From contig JAFYVL010000072.1 of NCBI GenBank assembly GCA_017549125.1, positions 1-54,248 of the forward strand: 54,248 nucleotides of DNA, read 5' to 3'. A program made the position numbers and the translations under genes. Below, piece by piece: positions 45,117 through 53,509 of the stretch (positions within the stretch are counted from its first letter, which is position 1; every line of letters starts with the position of its first letter). A model generated the notes under the pieces. That model worked only from the letters and a program-made list of their open reading frames with translations. It was not told the origin of the DNA and did no database searches. Source of the stretch: Oscillospiraceae bacterium. Lineage in GTDB: Bacteria > Bacillota > Clostridia > Oscillospirales > Oscillospiraceae.

Positions 45117-45623
45117 GTGAAAAAATTGATGTATTTGTTGTGTTTGGTATTGTTGCTGGTGGGATGTAGTGCGGAGAAATCCTACGAGACCATGGGCACT
45201 CTGTCACCGGAACCAGAGAAGGCAGCGATGATGAATATCAAGCTGGAAGTGCCTGAGGATGCTGCTGCCCATGTGATGGGGACGGAGCAGGAAGGCAGGA
45301 TCTATTTTGGCGCAGATTACACCCTATGTATGCAGGTGATGTATGCCGGCGATCTCAATCAAACCTTGCAGGAATGTACAGGGTTTGAACGGGAACATCT
45401 GGATATTCTGGAAACCAAAACAGCCCTATATAAACGTTACGAGGCAGTATGGACAGGAGTAGGGGAAGGCGGTGACCAGCTGGGACGCATTGCAGTTCTG
45501 GATGACGGGAATTATCATTACGTCCTTACAGCAATGGCAGATGCGCAAAATGCAGGCAAGCTGAGCCAAACATGGCAACCTATTTTCCAATCTTTTGGAC
45601 TGCAGCCTAATAATGACGCATAG
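45117..45623 (+). CDS. Small lipoprotein of unknown family
   Basis: 168 aa with a short signal peptide and a lipobox (LLVGC, Cys17), so it is an extracellular membrane-anchored lipoprotein. The mature part (NIKLEVPEDAAAHVMG, GADYTLCMQVMYAGD, YHYVLTAMADA, WQPIFQSFGL) has an alternating strand pattern of a compact alpha/beta domain resembling small DUF lipoproteins, but I do not recognise the family. The start is GTG preceded by GGAGG with a 7-base spacer. The last 17 bases overlap the convergent WYL regulator gene; no separate terminator is visible. Confidence 0.75.
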   Translation: MKKLMYLLCLVLLLVGCSAEKSYETMGTLSPEPEKAAMMNIKLEVPEDAAAHVMGTEQEGRIYFGADYTLCMQVMYAGDLNQTLQECTGFEREHLDILETKTALYKRYEAVWTGVGEGGDQLGRIAVLDDGNYHYVLTAMADAQNAGKLSQTWQPIFQSFGLQPNNDA

Positions 45624-46584
45624 CGTCCAGGCAAAGTTGCTTGCATTGGTCGATCACCGATTGCGGGTGAAGGATGGTTGCCTTGTCACCGAACCCAATT
45701 ACCCAGCTTAGAAACATAGGGGATACCGCCACAGGTACAGTGACATTGAAATATTCGTCCCCATCGGGAATCACCATCATAGTTCTGCCGAACTTATCAA
45801 ACACAGCGTTTAATAAGCTGCGGTGGAAACGCATTTTTACAGTAACCGCATCGCCGGCGAACATCTGAAATCGTTTATTGGCGTGCTCAATCAGTGCCTT
45901 GCCGGTCAACTCCGGACAGGGAGTACGAGACTCGCTGGTGATCTGAATCTCCGCCATACGATCCACACGGTAGGAGGTGATGCCATGGCGATCGGATAAA
46001 GCCAGCAAATAGCAATTTTCGTTGTCCTGGCACAGGCCGTAGGGACTTGCAATATATTCTTTATCTCGATATGCTCTGTTACCCTTTAAATCCCAATCGA
46101 AATAACGGAACTGAATCTTTTTGTTTTGAGCGATGGCATCCTGGATACTGTCTACACTGTATAGGATAGTCTCGTTCATGCTCTTGACCCGCCCGGAAAC
46201 CACCACATGTCTGCTGATCAGGGATGCATCATGCTCATTGCATTGTTGGCAAAGTTTCTTGATTAGCTCGTGGGATTTCTTTTCTGTCAGGTATCGGCTG
46301 GATTGTACTGCGTCAATAAGAAGCTTCAATTCGGAAGGCTCAAAGATTCGGGAACCAATATAATATCCGCCGTTCTTGCCTGGAATGGTGATAATATCCA
46401 CACCGTAATCCTGCAAAGCACGAACATCAGAATAGATGGTTTTACGATCACAAGCAATACTATGATGGTAATCTAGCATGTGAATCAATTCTTGAGCCTT
46501 AATGGGATTATTTTCATGGGAGTTTTTCTCAAGATAATCCAGGATGTACAGAATCTTCAGTTTTTGATTTTCTGACTTTGGCAT
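45607..46584 (-). CDS. WYL-domain transcriptional regulator (YafY/DeoR-type)
   Basis: 325 aa: N-terminal helix-turn-helix (about 5-75: LKILYILDYLEKNS, LIHMLDYHHSIACDRKTIYSDVRALQDYGVDI) and a C-terminal WYL ligand-sensing domain (about 150-240: IQFRYFDWDLKGN, YIASPYGLCQDNENCYLLALS, RVDRM), followed by a WCX extension. Such proteins sense nucleic acid or nucleotide ligands and can regulate defence or stress genes. None is adjacent here, so the target is open. GGAGG precedes the ATG; promoter at 46614-46642. Confidence 0.88.
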   Translation of the reverse strand: MPKSENQKLKILYILDYLEKNSHENNPIKAQELIHMLDYHHSIACDRKTIYSDVRALQDYGVDIITIPGKNGGYYIGSRIFEPSELKLLIDAVQSSRYLTEKKSHELIKKLCQQCNEHDASLISRHVVVSGRVKSMNETILYSVDSIQDAIAQNKKIQFRYFDWDLKGNRAYRDKEYIASPYGLCQDNENCYLLALSDRHGITSYRVDRMAEIQITSESRTPCPELTGKALIEHANKRFQMFAGDAVTVKMRFHRSLLNAVFDKFGRTMMVIPDGDEYFNVTVPVAVSPMFLSWVIGFGDKATILHPQSVIDQCKQLCLDAMRHY

Positions 46585-46613
46585 AGAAAAACCTCCATTT
46601 CATAATTTTGCTA

Positions 46614-46642
46614 ATTATAACATAGATAGCACCTTTTGTGAA
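46614..46642 (-). promoter_or_regulatory. Promoter of the WYL regulator
   Basis: On the minus strand TTCACA (46637-46642), 17-base spacer, TATAAT (46614-46619). Confidence 0.7.
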
Positions 46643-46658
46643 TACCAATAATTGAGAT

Positions 46659-46687
46659 TTGATTTTTTTTTCAAAATATGGTATTGT
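46659..46687 (+). promoter_or_regulatory. Promoter of the FHA-FtsW / pbp operon
   Basis: TTGATT (46659-46664), 17-base T-rich spacer, TATTGT (46682-46687); divergent from the WYL promoter. Confidence 0.6.
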
Positions 46688-46710
46688 ATGGTACAAAGGA
46701 GGTGACCCCT

Positions 46711-48423
46711 ATGGGAAAGATAGAGGCTATGGCCACATTTACCAATGTGTATATTACCATTCTGCGTTGGATGCTTCCTGTGTTGGTGGCCATCCTGTTG
46801 GTACGTTGTATTCGCCCATTGTTATTCTTCCGCAGAGAGCCGGAGATCTGGGCGTGGCTTTGCTTGCCCGGAGATCGTAAGATCCCGGTGACTCATTGGG
46901 AGAGTGTCATTGGCAGACATCCTAAAAGTGATATTGTATTGAATGTTTCTACAATTTCCCGCACTCATGCGGTACTGACTCGGTACGATGACGGAAGCTG
47001 GACCATTTCTGATGCGGATTCTGCAAGTGGAATCCAGGTCAATGGTATCAAGAAAAAAATTGCGGCGATCACCCAGGAAGATACATTCACGCTGGGCGGT
47101 GTGACTATGCATATTAAGCCCATTTCCCGTCGGCAGGAGAAACGCCTGGCGCAGCTTCGTACCAAGGTTTCCACATTCTTCGGCAGTTTCTTCAATGTGA
47201 TTCTGCTGACAGCGATCCAGTTTTTCTGCGCCCTGGGCTTTTTGCTCACAGCGGAAGCTGGAGAGTTTACCTCGATCCTTATGGGGTTTGGTGGCATTAT
47301 CATTGCGGAATGGATTTTGCTCTTTTTCTATATTACCATTCGCAGAACAGCCTTTGAGGTGGAAACACTGGCATTTTTCTTATGTACCATGGGTATGTCT
47401 GCCATTGCAGCCGTTTGTCCTGGCGAAGCCATAAAGCAAGTGTTTGCTATGGGCTTGGGTATAGGGTTGTTCTTGACAGTAGGTTGGTCTTTGCGTGATT
47501 TGAACAGAGCCAAGATCATTCGCTACATTGCAGCAGTGGCAGGCATTGGTATGCTGGTGGCTACATTTATGTTTGGTACGGAGATTAAGGGCGCCCGTAA
47601 CTGGATCTTTATTGGGTCTTTTTCCTTCCAGCCTTCCGAACTGAGCAAGGTCTGTTTTGTGCTGGTTGGTGCATCTGCCTTGGAACGAATCGTGACCAAG
47701 CGGAATCTGTTTTTATTCATTGCCTATTCGGCTATGCTGGTAGGCTGTCTGGCACTTATGAACGATTTTGGTACAGCGCTGATCTTCTTTGGAGCGTTTC
47801 TTGTGATTGCATTTATGCGTTCCGGCTCTGTTGGAACGGTGGCGTTGGCTATTGCGGCATTGGTATTTGCAGGTGTTCTGGCCTTGAAGGTTGCGCCCCA
47901 TGCGCTGGATCGGTTCGATAATTGGCGACATATCTGGGAAGATCCGGATGGCAACGGCTGGCAGCAAACCAGTGGTTTGGTTGCCATGGCTTCTGGTGGC
48001 TTGCTGGGTCTTGGTCCTGGTCAGGGCTGGTTAGGCAATACTCGTGTATTCTCCCGGGATGCCGATATAGTCATTGCGACATTAGGCGAGGAATGGGGTC
48101 TGATCATGGTTATATTTATGATTCTGGCTGTGATCACGCTTGCTGTGTTCTCCATTCGTTGTGCCTCCGTAGGCAGAAGCAGCTTCTTTACCATTGGTAG
48201 CTGCGCTGCTGCTAGTATTTTGCTACTACAGGCCATCCTGAATGCCTTGGGTACGGTAGATGTGCTACCCTTTACCGGTGTGACCTTCCCGTTCTTGTCC
48301 AATGGTGGTTCCAGTATGATCTGTACCTGGGGTTTGCTAGCCTTTATTAAGGCGGCAGATACCCGACAAAATGCCAGCTTTGCAGTACGTATCAGCAAGC
48401 AAGGAGGGGATGAGGATGAATAG
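46711..48423 (+). CDS. FHA-domain fused to FtsW/RodA/SpoVE SEDS glycosyltransferase
   Basis: 570 aa. One membrane helix (about 14-36) leads to a cytoplasmic FHA domain (about 62-130: Gly68-Arg69, SDI, Ser83, His86, Asn111-Gly112), the phosphothreonine-binding fold. About ten helices of a SEDS peptidoglycan polymerase follow (NWIFIGSFSFQPSEL, NDFGTALIFFG, the GWQQTSGLVAMASGGLLGLGPG loop region, FPFLSNGGSS). SEDS proteins polymerise lipid II with a partner class B PBP, which is the next gene, overlapping by 8 bases. The FHA domain suggests recruitment by Ser/Thr kinase phosphorylation. AAGGAGG precedes the ATG at 46711. Division, elongation or spore cortex role cannot be separated. Confidence 0.9.
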   Translation: MGKIEAMATFTNVYITILRWMLPVLVAILLVRCIRPLLFFRREPEIWAWLCLPGDRKIPVTHWESVIGRHPKSDIVLNVSTISRTHAVLTRYDDGSWTISDADSASGIQVNGIKKKIAAITQEDTFTLGGVTMHIKPISRRQEKRLAQLRTKVSTFFGSFFNVILLTAIQFFCALGFLLTAEAGEFTSILMGFGGIIIAEWILLFFYITIRRTAFEVETLAFFLCTMGMSAIAAVCPGEAIKQVFAMGLGIGLFLTVGWSLRDLNRAKIIRYIAAVAGIGMLVATFMFGTEIKGARNWIFIGSFSFQPSELSKVCFVLVGASALERIVTKRNLFLFIAYSAMLVGCLALMNDFGTALIFFGAFLVIAFMRSGSVGTVALAIAALVFAGVLALKVAPHALDRFDNWRHIWEDPDGNGWQQTSGLVAMASGGLLGLGPGQGWLGNTRVFSRDADIVIATLGEEWGLIMVIFMILAVITLAVFSIRCASVGRSSFFTIGSCAAASILLLQAILNALGTVDVLPFTGVTFPFLSNGGSSMICTWGLLAFIKAADTRQNASFAVRISKQGGDEDE

Positions 48424-49801
48424 AATTGCAGCACGTGCATGGGTTGTGGCTATCCTCTCCGGCATCTTACTTGGAGGCTTCATCTTCTTTGTGGTGGAGT
48501 TTATGCAAAAGAGTTCCCAGTGGGTTTTGAGTGAGAACTCGCCCTTTGTGGATAATAATCAACAGTTGTCTGAAGAACAGCGTACACTGGATTATGGTAC
48601 AGTTGTAGACAGAGACAGCAGAATCCTTGTGAAGCTGGATGAAGGTCGTGTATATAGCCAGGATGCGGATATTCGCAAAACCTCCATTCACTGGATTGGC
48701 GGCAGAGATGGTAATATCTCTGCTCCGTTGCTGGCGGCATTTAAAAAAGAAATGCTGGCTTACAACACCTTAACCGGAACGTATAGCTATGGAGATTCTA
48801 GTCCTGTTACCAGGCTGACATTGTCATCCAAAGTTCAAAAGGTTGCATTGGAGGCGATGGGTAATTATAAGGGAACTGTAGCGGTCTATAATTATCAGAC
48901 CGGAGAACTGCTGTGTAGCGTGACTACACCCACTTTTGATCCCGATAATGTTCCTGCGGACCTGGAGACAAATCCCAGTACGGACGATGCCTATTATAAT
49001 AAATTCATCCAGTACCACTATACGCCCGGTTCGATTTTTAAGATCGTAACTTTGGCGGCGGCAATGGAAGAATTGGACGATTTAGATTCCATGGAATTCT
49101 CCTGCGCAGGTAGTTATACCATGGGTGTGGACAAGATTACCTGTACCGGTACGCACGGTAAGCAAAATATACAGGAGGCATTCCGCAATTCCTGTAACTG
49201 CGCATTTGCCCAACTGTCCGAGGTGCTGGGTACGCATACGCTGGCTAAGTATGTCGAACAATTTGGGATTACTAAAGCGATTACCTTTGATGGCATTACA
49301 ACGGCGGAAGGCCGTTTTGATACGGATGCTTCTGCGGTTAACGTTGCATGGAGTGCCATCGGTCAGTTCAATGATGAGATAAATCCCTGTGCATTCTTGA
49401 CATTTGTAGGTGCGATTGCCCGTGGTGGGCAAGGGTTGTCTCCTTATGTGATGGATAGAATCAGCGTAGGTGACAATGTGACCTACAGAGGTTCTGCAGA
49501 ACTCAACACCAGAATTATGACTCCTCGAACTGCTCAGCGGCTGCAGGAGTTTATGCGTAGTAATGTGGCAGATAAATACGGAGATTGGAATTTCCCGGGC
49601 TTGAAAGTTTGTGCAAAAACCGGCACCGGTGAGGTTGGTGGCAATAAGAAGCCCAATGCAATGCTTACAGGATTTGTAGCAGATGCACAGTATCCTCTGG
49701 CATTTATTGTCTGTGTAGAGGATGCTGGTTTCGGTCAATCCGTTTGTGTTCCTATTGCATCCAAGGTTTTGGCAAGCTGTAAGGAAGTAATGGACTCGTG
49801 A
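48416..49801 (+). CDS. Class B penicillin-binding protein (PbpA/FtsI-like transpeptidase)
   Basis: 461 aa: N-terminal membrane anchor (about 8-30), short pedestal and a transpeptidase domain with SIFK (nucleophile Ser206, Lys209), SCN (259-261) and KTG (401-403), all three active-site motifs intact. It cross-links glycan made by the preceding SEDS protein, whose stop it overlaps by 8 bases; the ATG at 48416 has AAGGAGG at ideal spacing. The small pedestal resembles the PbpA type that pairs with RodA rather than long FtsI/PBP2 proteins. It is located in the cytoplasmic membrane facing outward. Confidence 0.92.
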   Translation: MNRIAARAWVVAILSGILLGGFIFFVVEFMQKSSQWVLSENSPFVDNNQQLSEEQRTLDYGTVVDRDSRILVKLDEGRVYSQDADIRKTSIHWIGGRDGNISAPLLAAFKKEMLAYNTLTGTYSYGDSSPVTRLTLSSKVQKVALEAMGNYKGTVAVYNYQTGELLCSVTTPTFDPDNVPADLETNPSTDDAYYNKFIQYHYTPGSIFKIVTLAAAMEELDDLDSMEFSCAGSYTMGVDKITCTGTHGKQNIQEAFRNSCNCAFAQLSEVLGTHTLAKYVEQFGITKAITFDGITTAEGRFDTDASAVNVAWSAIGQFNDEINPCAFLTFVGAIARGGQGLSPYVMDRISVGDNVTYRGSAELNTRIMTPRTAQRLQEFMRSNVADKYGDWNFPGLKVCAKTGTGEVGGNKKPNAMLTGFVADAQYPLAFIVCVEDAGFGQSVCVPIASKVLASCKEVMDS

Positions 49802-49812
49802 TAATTTGAATT

Positions 49813-49847
49813 ACCCCCTGCATAGGATATATGCAGGGGGTGCTTTT
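49813..49847 (+). terminator. Hairpin terminator overlapping the next gene's ribosome binding site
   Basis: ACCCCCTGCAT and ATGCAGGGGGT arms followed by GCTTTTA. It ends the pbp operon. It also buries the GGGGG that would serve as binding site for the ATG at 49848. Confidence 0.7.
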
Positions 49848-50003
49848 ATGTGTCGGTATAATTTTCTCTGGGGCTGTTGCTTTATATCCTTTGGTGCGGG
49901 CATCTTGATGGGTCTTTGGCTTGACGGCGGTTTTTTTTGCTTTTGTTTTGCGTTGTTTATGATGATGCTGGGGTATTTTACCTTGAAAAACAAGCATGGA
50001 TAG
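49848..50003 (+). CDS. 51-aa membrane protein
   Basis: Very small protein with two hydrophobic helices separated by a short loop (FGAGILMGLWLDGGFF) and five Cys. Similar ~50-residue hydrophobic proteins with a GxGxLxGxWL pattern are common in Clostridia, but I know no function. The GGGGGTG binding site 7 bases before the ATG forms one arm of the terminator-like hairpin, so translation could depend on hairpin opening or on a longer read-through transcript. A sporulation-type promoter for the next gene starts just after its stop. Confidence 0.6.
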   Translation: MCRYNFLWGCCFISFGAGILMGLWLDGGFFCFCFALFMMMLGYFTLKNKHG

Positions 50004-50004
50004 C

Positions 50005-50031
50005 ATAAACCTGTCCCAAGGGGCATAGGTT
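50005..50031 (+). promoter_or_regulatory. Candidate sigma-E promoter of the SPOCS-LysM gene
   Basis: ATA (50005-50007), 16-base spacer, CATAGGTT (50024-50031), matching the sigma-E pattern ATA-N16-18-CATANNNT. The start codon is about 33 bases downstream, and no sigma-A promoter is visible. Confidence 0.5.
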
Positions 50032-50063
50032 TAATTAGGTCTGTGAAATAAGGAGTGAGTGGC

Positions 50064-51500
50064 ATGGAATTGCAATTTCAAAAAGAATGTCTGCCCTGTA
50101 TGCGGCAGGTGCTGGAGGATATACGTGACCAAGAATTGACACAGGAGATTCGTTTGTCTGAAGGCCAGCCGGATATTGGCAATGTGGTTGGTGTTTGGGG
50201 ACAGGTGTTGATCCGGGGAAAACAGTGGGAGGATGAACGGATTGGTGTTGGCGGTGGGGTACAAGCGTGGATCTTGTACAGCTGCGGGGAAACAGGTGCT
50301 TTACAAACGGTTTCTTGCTGGATGCCCTTTCACCAGGATTGGGATCTACCGGCAACCACCCGTGAAGGAAAAATATGGATCATGCCGGAGTTGCGGCAGA
50401 TGGATGCCAGGGGCATATCCGAACGAAAAATTATGGTTAGAGCCAATTTGAGCCTGCTGGCAAAGGTACTTTCTCCCTGGGAGGCAACAACATACAGCCC
50501 CATGCAAGTGCCGGAGGATGTCAATCTGAAAATACAAACAGAGCCTATGCTGATTCCTACAGAAATGGGAGAAAAATCCTTTGTATTGGATGAAGAAATT
50601 GCTGTTCCGCAAGATCAGCCACCGGTGGAGCAAATTATCCATGCATCTTTAGAGCCCCATATCAACGAAAGTAAGGTTATGGCAGGTAAATTGGTATTTC
50701 GGGGCGGAGCAGATCTGTGCGTTCTGTATGAGAACAATGGCGCATTGCATAAATTTTCTGTAGATTTACCCTTTGCGCAGTATGGTGAACTGGAAAATGA
50801 ATTCGATCCCGATGCCGAGGTCTGGATCTGTCCAATGTTGACCAGCTTTGAATTGGAGAGTGGTGAAAATCATACTCTGCGGCTCAAGGCTGGGATTACA
50901 GGTCAATACATGGTCTACGATTGTAGACGGCAACCCTTGGTTGTGGATGCCTATAGCACAACTCGCCGAGCAGAAATTCAAAACGACACCTTGGAATTAC
51001 CCGTGGTTTCGGATTATAAGCACTGGGAGATGGATATGGATTGGTCATGGAATCAAGAAGGAGATCCTATTGATGTAACCTTCTATAGCGACCATCCCAG
51101 AGAGGAAAGAGATGGTAGCCAGTTGAGCGGACGTTTCCAGGTGCTGTGGAAGGATGCAGAGGGTGTTGTACATACTAGTAGCCATAAATGGGAACAATTC
51201 CTACCGGAAAACGGTGTGTACATCTGCGGTGTGACGGATGTGTCTGCTCGCGGGGCTAGAGTGCGTCTCTGCCGGGCGAAAGAAGTCACAGAAGATGTGG
51301 AGATTATATCTGGCCTACGGCTTTCTGAGGCTGTTCAGAAAGATCCTAATCGTCCCAGCTTGATTTTGCGAAGAATGGGCAAAGACAGTCTGTGGGACTT
51401 GGCAAAACGCACCGGCTCTACGGTTGCATCTATTATGCAGGCAAATGGCCTGGAGACAGATCCGCAAACAGGTGATATGATCATGATCCCAATTCCATAA
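50064..51500 (+). CDS. SPOCS (DUF3794) and LysM protein, SipL-like spore morphogenesis factor
   Basis: 478 aa, no signal peptide. Beta-rich SPOCS/DUF3794-type domains occupy most of the protein (repeating patterns such as VVGVWGQVLIRG, KLVFRGGADLCVLYEN, LSGRFQVLWKDAEG). A LysM domain ends it (about 430-478: GKDSLWDLAKRTGSTVASIMQANGL pattern). In C. difficile, SipL has this SPOCS-LysM layout and binds SpoIVA on the forespore surface during coat assembly; that role is inferred here. AAGGAG precedes the ATG at 50064 by 8 bases. It is monocistronic with a candidate sigma-E promoter and a strong terminator. Confidence 0.82.
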   Translation: MELQFQKECLPCMRQVLEDIRDQELTQEIRLSEGQPDIGNVVGVWGQVLIRGKQWEDERIGVGGGVQAWILYSCGETGALQTVSCWMPFHQDWDLPATTREGKIWIMPELRQMDARGISERKIMVRANLSLLAKVLSPWEATTYSPMQVPEDVNLKIQTEPMLIPTEMGEKSFVLDEEIAVPQDQPPVEQIIHASLEPHINESKVMAGKLVFRGGADLCVLYENNGALHKFSVDLPFAQYGELENEFDPDAEVWICPMLTSFELESGENHTLRLKAGITGQYMVYDCRRQPLVVDAYSTTRRAEIQNDTLELPVVSDYKHWEMDMDWSWNQEGDPIDVTFYSDHPREERDGSQLSGRFQVLWKDAEGVVHTSSHKWEQFLPENGVYICGVTDVSARGARVRLCRAKEVTEDVEIISGLRLSEAVQKDPNRPSLILRRMGKDSLWDLAKRTGSTVASIMQANGLETDPQTGDMIMIPIP

Positions 51501-51503
51501 AAT

Positions 51504-51538
51504 AATCCGGGATGCAACGCGCATCCCGGATATTTTTA
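51504..51538. terminator. Bidirectional terminator between the SPOCS-LysM gene and ychF
   Basis: ATCCGGGATGC/GCATCCCGGAT stem with T-run on the plus side and TATTTTAT on the minus side. Confidence 0.85.
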
Positions 51539-52633
51539 TACGTTGAACAGGAAGTTGACGATGTCGCCATCCTTCATGATGTATTCTTTGCCTTCGCTGC
51601 GCACCAGACCCTTTGATTTTGCGTTGGCCATAGTGCCGCATTCCTTCATATCCTCAAAGGCAATGACCTCAGCACGGATAAAGCCACGCTCAAAATCGGT
51701 GTGGATCTTACCAGCTGCCTGGGGTGCTTTTGTACCCTTTTTGATGGTCCAGGCACGGCACTCATCGCTGCCGGCGGTGAGGAAGGAAATCAGACCCAAC
51801 AGAGCATAGGAACTGCGGATCAGCTTGTCCAAACCGGACTCATTCACACCCAGTTCTTCCATGAACATGGCCTTCTCGTCGGGGTCGTCCAGTTCGGCAA
51901 TGTCAGCTTCCAGCTTAGCGCAGATGGGAATCAGTTCGCTGCCTTCCTCGTCCGCCAATGCCTTCACAGCCATATAATGGCGGTTGTTTTCGGGCTCATT
52001 GATCTCAGACTCAGAGAGGTTACCCACATAGATGGTCTTCTTCAGAGTTAGCAGATCAGAGGTGCCGATCAGCGCCTTGTCATCGTCAGAGCAGTCAAAG
52101 GTACGAGCCAGCTTGCCTTCGTTGAGATGCTTGAGCAATTCGCCAAACAGCTCAACCTCGTGGACAAACTTCTTGTCGCCGCCCTTGCAGGCCTTCTGCG
52201 CTTTGTCAATACGACGCTCCACCATTTCCATATCTGCCATGACCAATTCCAGGTTGATGATCTCAATATCACGCAGAGGATCGGTGCTGCCTTCCACGTG
52301 GGTCACGTTGGAATCTTCAAAGCAACGAACCACATGCACAATGGCATCGGTGGTACGGATATTGCTCAGGAATTTGTTGCCCAGACCTTCGCCCTTGGAA
52401 GCACCTTTTACCAGACCGGCAATGTCAACGAACTCGATGACAGCGGGAGTGGTCTTCTTGGGAGTGTAGAAATCGCTGAGCCACTGCAGACGTTCATCGG
52501 GAACGGAAACCACACCTACGTTGGGGTCGATGGTGCAGAATGCATAGTTGTCGGCAGGAACACCTGCGTTGGTGATGGCATTAAACAGAGTAGACTTGCC
52601 CACGTTGGGCAGTCCCACAATACCGAGCTTCAT
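51536..52633 (-). CDS. ychF: Redox-regulated ATPase / ribosome-binding YchF
   Basis: This 365-aa Obg-family P-loop protein prefers ATP over GTP and binds ribosomes. It has P-loop GLPNVGKST at residue 7, a second motif FVDIAGLVKGASKGEGLGN, a coiled-coil insertion (about 130-200) and a C-terminal TGS domain (FLTAGSDECRAWTI; ending FLFNV). The length is exactly the family's. AAGGAG precedes the ATG; own promoter upstream. Confidence 0.97.
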   Translation of the reverse strand: MKLGIVGLPNVGKSTLFNAITNAGVPADNYAFCTIDPNVGVVSVPDERLQWLSDFYTPKKTTPAVIEFVDIAGLVKGASKGEGLGNKFLSNIRTTDAIVHVVRCFEDSNVTHVEGSTDPLRDIEIINLELVMADMEMVERRIDKAQKACKGGDKKFVHEVELFGELLKHLNEGKLARTFDCSDDDKALIGTSDLLTLKKTIYVGNLSESEINEPENNRHYMAVKALADEEGSELIPICAKLEADIAELDDPDEKAMFMEELGVNESGLDKLIRSSYALLGLISFLTAGSDECRAWTIKKGTKAPQAAGKIHTDFERGFIRAEVIAFEDMKECGTMANAKSKGLVRSEGKEYIMKDGDIVNFLFNV

Positions 52634-52666
52634 AAATAATTCTCCTTGGTTTCATATTTCTGCAAT

Positions 52667-52695
52667 ATTCTACCACATACCAACTAAATATTCAA
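52667..52695 (-). promoter_or_regulatory. Promoter of ychF
   Basis: On the minus strand TTGAAT (52690-52695), 17-base spacer, TAGAAT (52667-52672). Confidence 0.7.
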
Positions 52696-52725
52696 TCATT
52701 TATTTTACAATACAGGTATCTAGTG

Positions 52726-53508
52726 TTAACGACGGGTTGTTTTGTTTGCTAAGTCTCCGTAGACCGGTGTAGCCAAACCGAAACCGCCGGAAACCGTCAG
52801 GATTTGCCCGGTGGTATAGGCGGAAGCGTCGCTGGCAAAATAGCAGACGGCCTCTGCAATTTCCTCTGGCAGACCCATGCGACCTAAAGGGATGTGTCGC
52901 ATAAAGAGATTTCTGAAATCATCAGATAGATGTTTTTCTACCGCTTCCGTTGCGGTCATACCGGGAAGCACGGCATTGCACCGGATGTGGTGTTTAGCTT
53001 CCTGTACGGCGATCAGCTTTGTCAGATAATTGATAGCCGCTTTGCTGGTGCCATAGGCTACTTGAGAAATATCCGGCACGAGACCACCCACAGAGGAAAT
53101 ATTGATAATACTACCGCCGTTCTTAGTCATGTGTTTTACTGCAGCCTGGCTGGCCATAAACACGCTTCTAAGATTGAGCGTGACAGTGTCCAAAAAGATT
53201 TGGGCATCCGTATTTATGAAATCCAGATCCATTCCTGGATTGGATGTGCCAAAATTATTTACCAGCACATCGATGCGACCAGCATCCCAAACAACATCTT
53301 CTACCATAGAGGTGAAGGTTTTTGGGTTGGTAGCGTCGTTGTACACGCATTTCGTACCCTGCAGTGTATTGGCAATTTCCTGTGCCCGGGCTACATCCCG
53401 GGCAGCCATATAGACCTGTGCGCCCTCCATGGAACACTTTTTGACAATAGCAAGACCAATGCCACGGGTAGAGGCTGTTACCAGAATAACTTTATCTTTT
53501 AACCGCAT
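52726..53508 (-). CDS. Short-chain dehydrogenase resembling 7-alpha-hydroxysteroid dehydrogenase
   Basis: This 260-aa classical SDR has cofactor loop TASTRGIG (11-18), NNFG (84-87), catalytic Ser139, Tyr152 and Lys156 (YGTSK), and NAVLPGM. Arg37 in the YMAARD turn suggests NADP(H). The TASTRGIG loop, the GGLVPDIS segment before the catalytic Tyr and the late GGFGLATPVYGD recall clostridial 7-alpha-hydroxysteroid dehydrogenases, which oxidise the bile-acid 7-hydroxyl; this comparison is from memory. It lies one base after the MFS stop on the same strand, so it is the second gene of an operon. Alternatives are another hydroxysteroid or generic 3-oxoacyl-type SDR. Confidence 0.85.
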   Translation of the reverse strand: MRLKDKVILVTASTRGIGLAIVKKCSMEGAQVYMAARDVARAQEIANTLQGTKCVYNDATNPKTFTSMVEDVVWDAGRIDVLVNNFGTSNPGMDLDFINTDAQIFLDTVTLNLRSVFMASQAAVKHMTKNGGSIINISSVGGLVPDISQVAYGTSKAAINYLTKLIAVQEAKHHIRCNAVLPGMTATEAVEKHLSDDFRNLFMRHIPLGRMGLPEEIAEAVCYFASDASAYTTGQILTVSGGFGLATPVYGDLANKTTRR

Positions 53509-53509
53509 A

